Assembly: GCA_012295275.1 (NCBI GenBank)
Contig: CM022673.1
Span: 6,795,311 to 6,837,810 of the forward strand
DNA: 42,500 nt
Origin: Chrysomallon squamiferum
Taxonomy: Eukaryota > Mollusca > Gastropoda > Neomphalida > Peltospiridae
Direction of reading: 5' to 3'
Shown here: positions 33,850-42,500 of the stretch, in pieces
Numbering within the stretch: position 1 is the first letter of the stretch
Layout of the letters: every line of letters begins with the position of its first letter
Made by a program: the position numbers and the translations under genes
The notes under the pieces: model-generated
Told to the model about the DNA's origin: nothing
Databases searched by the model: none
Seen by the model: only the letters and a program-made list of their open reading frames with translations

Positions 33850-35194
33850 AGAAAGTGAGATAAAGAAGCAAAAAACAAGTTTATTAAATAGATAGACAGA
33901 ACGAAATACATACAGACCTACAGACAGACAGATAGATATAAAATAAATACATTCAAAGATCTTAGACTACTCGAACCCTCAGTGTGATGTAAGGACGTTT
34001 TAGAAACACTGCAGGCAATTTATAACCGAAAACCATTGTTGTAGCGGTACAGTTCAATCGTATATAAAAAGTCGGTGTCATAAGTTGCACTGTGTGAACG
34101 TCTCTTTACCGAGAGTGACTCAGTAGGTTTCCAGATTATAAGATGTTTTATTGTTGTCGTTGTCAAATACAAAGGAATCTGCTTTTAAGAGTAGGCGAAC
34201 AAAATGAGGGCGGAATTGAAGTGTTGGGATCATCGGAAAAAAAATTAATAAAAAGTATTTTTTGTTAATGTTTAATAAATTTTACTCTGTAAATACACAC
34301 ATACGTTCTACATACATACATACATACATTATATTATGCTACGTTATACCATACTGAACATTTATATTATATTATATTATATTATATTATAGATGTTAGG
34401 ATATGTCAGTTATAGTATCTTATATTATTCTCAACAGATAGGTGAAGCTGATGGGTTAATGGACTACTGGACAAACACAAACATTTAAAGTCATAAAAGG
34501 ATGCGAGGCTATATCGTTCAGCTCAAAGATAAAAAAAAAAAAAAAAGGAAGATTGAAAGAAAGGGTAGTAGATAAAGAAATATACAGGAAAAAGAAGATA
34601 AACTCTCTTTCTTACACACACACACACGCACTGACACATATATATATATATATTATTAAGATGATGTATAAAAATATCCTTTTTAAGATTTATTTTTTAA
34701 AATTTATTCTTTTTTTTAAAAAATATCCTTAAAAAAAAAGAAAATATTTTTTCTTTTCTTTTTTTTTTTTTGCACAACATCTTAATAAAATATAAGATTA
34801 TTTTATTATGAAGTATCTTCAACATACACCTGGAGAAATGAATCAGTACCAAACAGTAATTTCAGTACTGATAAAGAAAAGTCATAAAACATTTGCAAAA
34901 AGAATCATTACGTGTTAATTTCAGCTTCTGTTCTTTTTGACATTCACAGAATTTCTATTTCTTCTGAATTTGCGTAACAAATCTCTTTTCCTAAAAGCCC
35001 ATTTCACAGTTTATAATATGCACTTATAGTTTCTTTTTAACATTTTAATAAGTATACCCGTGTTAAGATTTGTTTAGGATAAATCCTTAATGTTGCATTA
35101 CATTGCAGAGATATATCAGATTTTATTTCAAATGGCTGCTCGTTACACTCCATTATGCACAATTTTGTGATATTTAACGTAAGATTACAGTGCA

Positions 35195-35383
35195 TTACGA
35201 CTCAGGAGTTACGCTCGTTTTGAGCGATTTCACAGCATAAATCTGGTGGAATTCGAGCTTATAGATGACCCCATGCATCCATCCGTGAAGACATTTAGCC
35301 TGATTAAGCTTGTCGATACCTTCTTCTTCAGTGCTGTTTACCTTCAATGAGGAAACGCGCTCGCGTTCATCTGTCGGTTCCAT
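35195..35383 (-). CDS. Small open frame of 62 codons or candidate first exon, function unknown
   Basis: The ATG at 35383-35381 has an excellent context (AAACATGG) and lies in a CpG-containing, non-repetitive patch, unusual for this part of the window. The product would start MEPTDERERVSSLK and contain no motif I recognise. A good donor, AAG|GTAAAC, follows codon 14, so it may instead be a short first exon of a gene whose other exons are not evident. It could equally be noncoding. Confidence 0.2.
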   Translation of the reverse strand: MEPTDERERVSSLKVNSTEEEGIDKLNQAKCLHGWMHGVIYKLEFHQIYAVKSLKTSVTPES

Positions 35384-36122
35384 GTTTCCTCTCCCCGTGT
35401 GTAGTTAACGTGTTAACATGACCACGGCACTTTAAGCTGTGCTGATGATCGGCAAGCGAAGAGCTCAGCTAGGGGGTGTAGAAACGCGAGAGCACAAAAA
35501 CCTACTCGAGAAACCTGTTTTGTGCTGATGATAATAGCAGTATTATTATTATTATTATTATTATTCTAACTTTATGTTTGTATGACAAAGGTGACTGAAC
35601 TTACTACAAGTACAAATGCAGAGTTTACACTGAAATGAACTGAACTGAAAGACATGATCACAAGTGACAGCAGACAAAAGTGAGTTTGTACGCATATCTC
35701 TATCGTTTTGCATTTACACACACACCTTCACGGCTTCAGAGATAACGAATTAACGTCTGACCTTATGTAATATACACAGTATGAAACAGAAATGGAAGAA
35801 ACTAAATTTTATGGATGTGTACGAGAACAATTAGTAATGTTACCAATACCTATCGTTTTATAATAAAAATGTCTAGGACTTAAATATAATTTTTTTTTAT
35901 TATCTTTTCCTCTGCCCCCTCTTTTATACACATACAGGCAGGCAGATATATGTATTTTAAGTATATATGCTTGTATATATTTCCCTGTCTGTATGTACAT
36001 AATTAAATACTTATCATTCTTTTTGTTCGAAATATATAATTTAAAAAAAGCTAATTATTTAAATTGTTAATGAGTCATTCAGTGCAATAAAATAAAATGC
36101 AGTGAAATGAAATAATAATGAT

Positions 36123-36126
<4 letters not shown>

Positions 36127-36163
<37 letters not shown>
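36127..36163 (+). repeat. Poly(A) tract, 37 bases
   Basis: Pure A run followed by an A/G-rich tail. No SINE or processed-gene body was recognised upstream. Confidence 0.9.
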
Positions 36164-36165
<2 letters not shown>

Positions 36166-36726
36166 AAAGAAGAAAAATGACCACCACGATCTTAAATACT
36201 AAATTTTATAATAATGACAACTTCAAGGTTATGATGAATTTATTATATCAAGAATGCATGAGCATATACTTTAAATTTAGCCCACCTGAAGCGCACCTCA
36301 ACCAAACAATAAAACACACCTATATGAAATACCTGTACTTTACTTCCCTATTCAGTACATATATTAATTTATTACTGCATCTGTAATAATGCACAAAAGA
36401 AAATTCCCTTCTGACAGCATGTGACAGATATTCCATGACCTAATACGCTCCAGACTGAAAAACATTTCAACCCACATAGATATTAATAGGAGAGAAAAAA
36501 AATAAAAAATAATAATAACACACCCAAACCACTGACAATAAATATAATTTTAGTTGTAAATGCTCATGTTCGAGTTTGCGTAATGGGTGCATGTATGAAT
36601 AGGAGTATGTTACTTTTAAAATGTTTAAATTGTATTGTTGGCAGTCAGGCTTTGCTGATAATAAATTATTGAAGTAATATGATTAAGCCCACAAAAAGGC
36701 TTAATTAAACAGCCAAACATTAAATC

Positions 36727-36727
<1 letters not shown>

Positions 36728-36786
<59 letters not shown>
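36728..36786. repeat. (AAT)n microsatellite, about 59 bases
   Basis: About 19 copies of the AAT triplet without interruption. Confidence 0.93.
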
Positions 36787-36789
<3 letters not shown>

Positions 36790-37289
36790 TAGAGACATAA
36801 TCTAAAGATGTACAAATAAAATGCATGATGTCTGCCATTTGTTATGTTGTTTCGTGGTGTGGACTTGTTCCTAAGTCACACTGTCACTGCTTACATATGA
36901 TGCTTGTAGAAAAATAAAACAGATAGTCCTATAACGTTTTAGTCACATTTAAATCTATGCCAAATACATTTAATTTTTTGTTGCTGTTGTTACTGTTATT
37001 CTTCTTCATCTTCTTTTTCTTCTTCTTCTTCTTCTTAGTTAATATTTCTATGTAAAACATGCAAACGACAAAGAAAACAACAGAGATCTTGCTTGTTTGT
37101 TTTAAAATATAACCAGACTTTATTTTTAGCATATATTATTGGTCTGTGATAAAAAAAAAAAAAAAAAAATATATATATATAAAATAATCACTTTGTACAC
37201 ATCATAGGTACACATGTTACGGACTCCTAGCAACAGCTACAACGTCTGTGTCACCATTTGCATCATCTTGTCAACACCCTTGTCTCAAA

Positions 37290-37340
37290 ATGGCTGACAA
37301 AAGCTTCGTTCTGGAAGTTTCAGTCGAGAAACAGTTGTTT
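37290..37340 (+). CDS. Candidate first coding exon (17 codons) of an unrecognised gene
   Basis: ATG with a strong context (CAAAATGG) opens MADKSFVLEVSVEKQLF and meets a strong donor, GTATGT, at 37341 in phase 0. If unspliced, the frame stops 12 codons later. Upstream sequence is non-repetitive and holds AGCAAC in CCTAGCAAC (37226-37234), a half-site of RFX X-boxes found at ciliary genes. No downstream exon was recognised before 42500, so a long first intron would be required. Not identified as any known protein. Confidence 0.3.
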
Positions 37341-37555
37341 GTATGTTATAAAAGTCAAGATATAAACAGCTACGAATAAACTTAATAGAATTTCCCAAAC
37401 TACGTTTTCACAACTGAGTAATTTTAACTACTTTATTATCAAAACACAGATTTAAATGAAAAAAAAACAATTATCATATTTTTCTGTTACCAAGAGATAG
37501 GGATTTTGCAAGCCCTGATCGTGAAAGAAAATTAAATCGTAATTACTGTCAGAGA

Positions 37556-37695
37556 TTAGACTAACTAACTAACTAACTAACTATTTAACTGAGTAACATA
37601 CTAACCAACATCTCAATTACTTAACAAAACTAAACAACTTGATAACTTATTAACTATATAACTAAATAATTAACTGCTTAAATATTTAATTAAGT
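37556..37695. repeat. Decaying (AACT)n tract
   Basis: Five or so perfect AACT units at 37560-37582 pass into about 110 bp of degenerate TTAACT, ACTAA and AATTA words, as expected of an old tetranucleotide array mutating from one end. Confidence 0.7.
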
Positions 37696-38009
37696 AAATA
37701 ATTAAATGAACGAAAACAACACATTCTCGGAACCCTTTACAACACTTGCTATGGGTGCTACTACTACTACTACTACTTCTGCATCAACGACAACAACAAC
37801 AGCAATAATATCCATTACATTTTCAACAACAATAATATTAAGAAAACTACAAGCAACAACAACACCAACAACAGCAGCTACTACTACTACTACTACTAAC
37901 AATTATTACTACTGACTAATTACTGAAATTATAATAAATAATTTACAATGCAAAGTTGGAGCAGTTATTTTTGGCATTTGTAATCTGTTTGTTAAACTTG
38001 GGGCAAGCT

Positions 38010-39480
38010 GACCTGGCTAGAGTTGCGTTTAGTATATAACGTCTAGAGCCTTTTTTTAAAATAATTATTTTTATATATCTATGTATATTTGTGTTTAAAC
38101 GGTGGTTGTGTTCACATTAGTAATTCATAAAGACTATATGAACACGCCTAATGTTTACTCACTGAACAAGCAAACATCTGTTCCTGGTTGAAACCTCATT
38201 ACAAAAAAAGCACAAACGTTTCTTTCTCTCTCTTTCTCTCTCTCTTATGTCGTAGTAATCGTGAAACTTCCGTCCTGGAAGCATTTGTTGGATACGATTT
38301 TAAAACGCGACTGTAACAGTTTTGAGAAATTATTAAGCTGAAAGTCTCTTGATGTTTGCCAACACAAAAAAAAAAAAAAAAAAACACACAAAAAACCAGC
38401 CCCTCTCGAAACATTGTTACTACGTGACGAATTGAGATTTCTTACTTCGCCTAAGATGTCCGATTTTAAATTTTTTTTACTGTTTGCTTAAAATAACCGA
38501 CGTGCAAGAAGGAAAGATTACTGAGTGAATTTGTTTTAGAATAAGAAATGTGGGAAATGTGTAATATTATGTCTGTGAGTAGATGCGCGCGTGGGTGTTT
38601 GTATTTGCATGTGTGACTGTGCAGATGTCTATGTAGGAATGTGTATGTGTTTGTTTGTGTGCATGCATGTGTGTCTGTGTGTCTGTGGACGTTCATGTGT
38701 GTATGTATGTTTGTTATGTGTGAGTGTGTGTATGAATACGTATGTGTCTTTTAAAATGATTGTTTTACTGATAACTCAGCCGCTGTAGACCATTTATACA
38801 AACTGTCTTTTCTAAATTTATTGAAGATTAGATTTTTTTTCTTCTGATTTTTAACAGAAATGGAAATTTAGGTTAATGTTTAAGGAGTTATCTTTCTTAG
38901 GTTATAACTCAAGCACGTGTGTATGCGCATTATGTATTATGTACACATAATGTAGGTATGAATTTATATTATGTAGTTTATTTATATGTAAACTTAAGCA
39001 TGTGTATGTGACAGTGTATGTATGTGAACGTGTTTGGGAATGTATGTGTGATTGCGGATCTGTATATATTTTTACTTACCGATTTTGAAGAACAATATAT
39101 ATCAGTAGTCGTTTGGAAATGAAGACGAAGAAAAAGAAAAAGAAAACCTGATCTTCTGTCCCCATTTTTCCAAAAATAAAATATAAAAACAAAACTCCCC
39201 CGATATTAAAAATAAATAAATAAAAAATAAAAATAAAAAATAAAAAAATAAACAAAGTAAACAAATTATCAAGCAAAGAATCTAATATATAAATGAATAA
39301 GTAAATGTTGATTAAAAACAACAACAAAACCCACAAAAAAAAAGAAGAAAAAGGATAAACTTGATAAAAACAACAACAACAACAAAATAATAAAATTAAA
39401 TAAAATTAAAAAAAAATAATTTGAAGTAAGAATGAAAATTGACCAGTAAACTTCCCAACAGACTCACAGACAAACACACC
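38010..39480. other. Gene-free AT-rich stretch
   Basis: No splice-bounded coding sequence was recognised. It contains an imperfect TGTG/TATG-rich region (38570-38750 and 38915-39060) and A-rich simple sequence at 39190-39420. Confidence 0.5.
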
Positions 39481-39524
39481 AATTCTTTCCAGCGCACCCA
39501 CGCTAGCATTCGCCCGCGTACACT

Positions 39525-39549
39525 CCCACCCACACCCACCCACCCACCC
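39525..39549 (-). other. G-quadruplex motif (six GGG runs)
   Basis: The plus strand has six CCC runs separated by one to three bases (39525-39549). The minus strand is therefore a GGG-loop series with very short loops, well above the four runs needed for a quadruplex. It sits beside CpG-containing sequence and a CA tract. Confidence 0.7.
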
Positions 39550-39678
39550 ACACACATATGCACACACACACACTGTCATTATTCATCGTATAGTCCTTCT
39601 TCCCAAAAATAGAAACTAAACAACAATTATAATTAATAAAAAAAGAATGAAAGAGAAAAATGAAGCAGAGAAGCAACA

Positions 39679-39798
<120 letters not shown>

Positions 39799-40009
39799 GT
39801 AGCAAATAAAGTAAGCAACAGGATAAAGAAAAAAAAAAAAAAAAAAGAAAAGAAAAAAATACTACTAAAAATAGCACAGACTCTATTTATTTTTAACAAA
39901 TGATTTTTATGGTTTTTGTCACTTTCGTTGTACCACTCACTGCACCCCACCAGAACTAACACAAAACCCACCATCACGATCACAAAACGCCAGGGACTGA
40001 AATAAAAAT

Positions 40010-41340
40010 TCTATTGACACGGGCAGGGTGTCGGCAATTTAACCAGCCAATGAAAAGGTCTTATCGCCTCGATGTCATACTTATTTGCATTTTCGGGGAT
40101 TCACCTTCCGATAGTAGTGAATACATTAAACGGAATAATTTCGGTGACCTTTCTAACAGGTGTGTCATATGTTCTTGCAATTTTATAGCCCTTTTTTTCA
40201 CCCCTTTCCCCTTTTTGCCGTAAGAAAGACAAAGTATATATATATTATACTGAATTGGAATGGAAAACAACAACCAAAAAACACTTGTAAAAGTGTATCT
40301 TTCTAATTGCAAGCAATAATGACAATTTCGACATGGGTATTGTGTACGTACGTATGTATGTATGTATGTATTTAAGAATTAACGTATACTGGCATTATAT
40401 CTGTATATATGTTTGTGTGTATGTGTGGGAGTAATCTATTGACACAGTAGATATTATGGCATAACAAAATAAACAAACAACCCCTAATAATGATGATAAT
40501 GATGATGATGATGATGATAATATGTATAATAGTAAAGGAATCATAATCGTCATCTTAAAACAATAAAATACCTCCAGGGTAAAACAAAAATAAAAAAGGA
40601 CACAGCAACAGTTTGAAAACATAAATGTTTACTTTAAATTTTTTTTTTTTTTTTTTGGTTTTAATAATAAGAATAAATGACCACCAAAAGCCAGAATTTG
40701 AATTTAAATTTAATTTTTAATTTAAATTTTCAACCTCTTGCTTTGCGTATCACTTTTTTTTTCCTGTGCTGAAACAGTCGACTGATAATACCCAATTGAA
40801 TACGTTACAGTCTGAAAATATTTGACGATAAAAATCTCAGTATATCTGTTACTCCGTATGTGTTTACAGTGGTGTTTATTTTTATACGCGTGACATATCA
40901 CGCAGAGCAAATCATTTCAATGAACTGAGCACTGAACAAATGCCATAAACAAATCAAGGTCAAGGGGCAGCGATCCGCAGCTACGAAACACGAAAATAGA
41001 GTGATTCACCCTTATTTATTATTACTATTTATTTTTGTTTCCGTTTTTTTTTTTTTTTTTCGTTTTTTTTTTTTAATTGTGTAGATCTTCTGATCATCAG
41101 ATGAAAACTGCAGGAAGAATATTAAATTTATAACCTTGCCAGTTCAGTCAATTGGATAGTGTGTTTACCATTAGAGATTGGCTGTAACTAAACGGATAAT
41201 ATTTTACTGACGGGAAACATCTATTTATAGAACAAGGAAACTTAACTCTGGATTAACGAATCATAAGCCGAACTCGCAGATAAACAGATTTTATTGTTCA
41301 ACTTTTGATGTCCGTATTTGGCATAACCCTGAGAAAACTT
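40010..41340. other. Gene-free stretch with one non-repetitive patch
   Basis: 40014-40200 is non-repetitive, with a CCAAT word near 40045 and an octamer ATTTGCAT at 40083-40090. The rest is AT-rich with a (GAT)n near 40494-40518 and T runs near 41045-41075. No gene is supported. Confidence 0.4.
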
Positions 41341-41345
41341 GTTGT

Positions 41346-41366
41346 CACACACACACACACACACAG

Positions 41367-41430
<64 letters not shown>
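41346..41430. repeat. (CA)n microsatellite, about 85 bases
   Basis: CA dinucleotides with a single AGAAA interruption near 41365. Confidence 0.95.
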
Positions 41431-41433
<3 letters not shown>

Positions 41434-41898
41434 GTTCAATGATAGTAAATATAATCGAATCACAGTAACTACAATATCGATACACATTTATACATTATAA
41501 AAATAAAAATATATTTTCTGTTTTTGTCTGAATTACTTTTAAATAAAAATGAAACGGGTAATTATAGTATTAACTTTATATAAATAGCAACTGCAGTAAC
41601 AATATTCCAACAGACCGCTAGTAGAAGCAGCGATAACAGTGCTGTCACATGACATATAATCCGAGAACCAGTGGAAGAGATACGTGTAATATTTCTGAGT
41701 TGCGTTTTTATTACAACATTTGCTTCACTAAATAGAAAAGTAAATGAATATATAAAAGTATCGCGGAAAAAACCCAATAACAAACAAAAAGCACTAGAAA
41801 GAGATGGATATATATACACACATACACATGAAATGGAGAAACAGAAAAACAGATTATGGGAGAAAGATATTTCAAGTGATAGTAAAAAACGAAAGAGT

Positions 41899-42008
<110 letters not shown>

Positions 42009-42500
42009 AATGTTTTTGTAGTAATGTTATGTTTGAAGTGTTTTATATTATTACTATAACACGGTATGATAGTTCTCTGTACGTTTATTTACGTCAAATA
42101 AACAAAACGTGTTAAACAGGACATTTTTTTCATGTCTTCACCAGTCACCTATACTCTTTAATGTTGATCTACAAACATACTACATCGTATTACTACCAAA
42201 CACTCTTTGATGAAAGCTTGTGGCAAAAAAAAAAAAAAAAAAAAAAAAAAAACAAGAAGAAGGAAGAAATGAAAAAAAGACTTGAAAATCAAACATATTC
42301 TTTATCTCACTGCGACCAGGTTCATCTATTAGAATTCATTTATCTTGAACACGTAAAAGTTTCCAAACACGATGAAAAGATGCGGCACAGTGTTAGTCTA
42401 TAAACATGGCTTCATCCGTCTGATTGGTTGCAAGGGTTAAACGTCTTCAAGGTGTTTTCCCTAATCTAGCCTTCGTGTTTTATTGTTCTATTGGTTTTTA

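Noticed and set aside
42395-42450. Promoter of a further gene at the window edge (ATTGG word and an ATGGCTTCA start)
   Set aside because: The frame stops after five codons, and one CCAAT-type word is too little evidence.

Overview
This is an AT-rich, intron-rich and microsatellite-rich eukaryotic window containing one complete protein-coding gene. I read it as an invertebrate genome, probably lophotrochozoan and most likely a mollusc. The grounds are GT-AG introns, a 13-exon plastin/fimbrin gene of animal type, dense (AAT)n, (GA)n, (GT)n and poly(A) tracts, and a SINE tail at about 27.9 kb that resembles, from memory only, the ATAACCGTAAATAAA...GTCGTTAA 3' end common in molluscan SINEs. Species cannot be told from the sequence.

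The gene lies on the minus strand. Its start codon is at 26761 and its stop codon at 8156. Thirteen coding exons join in a consistent phase to 1884 nt, which is 627 residues plus stop. That is the normal length for plastin/fimbrin, the calcium-regulated actin-bundling protein with two EF hands and four calponin-homology (CH) domains forming two actin-binding domains. Intron 1 is about 9 kb. The remaining exons are packed into 8.1-17.6 kb. The likely promoter lies just upstream (higher coordinates) and shows a perfect CArG box that overlaps a TATA-like CATAAAAG, plus a palindromic GTCACGTGAC E-box.

Layout: 1-1.1 kb is a composite trinucleotide minisatellite. 1.1-8.15 kb is AT-rich DNA with the unmapped plastin 3' UTR next to the stop codon. 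8.16-26.76 kb is the plastin gene, including two 53-55 bp intronic minisatellites, one of which duplicates the end of exon 5 with its splice donor. 26.76-28.5 kb is the promoter plus SINE fragments. 28.7-42.5 kb is mostly gene-poor, with large GA/CT, ACT, AAT, AAG, GT and TA tracts and a G-quadruplex-type motif near 39.5 kb. Two weak first-exon candidates occur there: 37290-37340 on the plus strand and 35195-35383 on the minus strand.

No bacterial system, CRISPR array, rRNA or intact tRNA is visible. The more unusual observations concern plastin gene structure (duplicated splice donor, a GC-AG intron, an awkward intron 11 acceptor), the promoter motifs, and the higher-order structure of the repeats.
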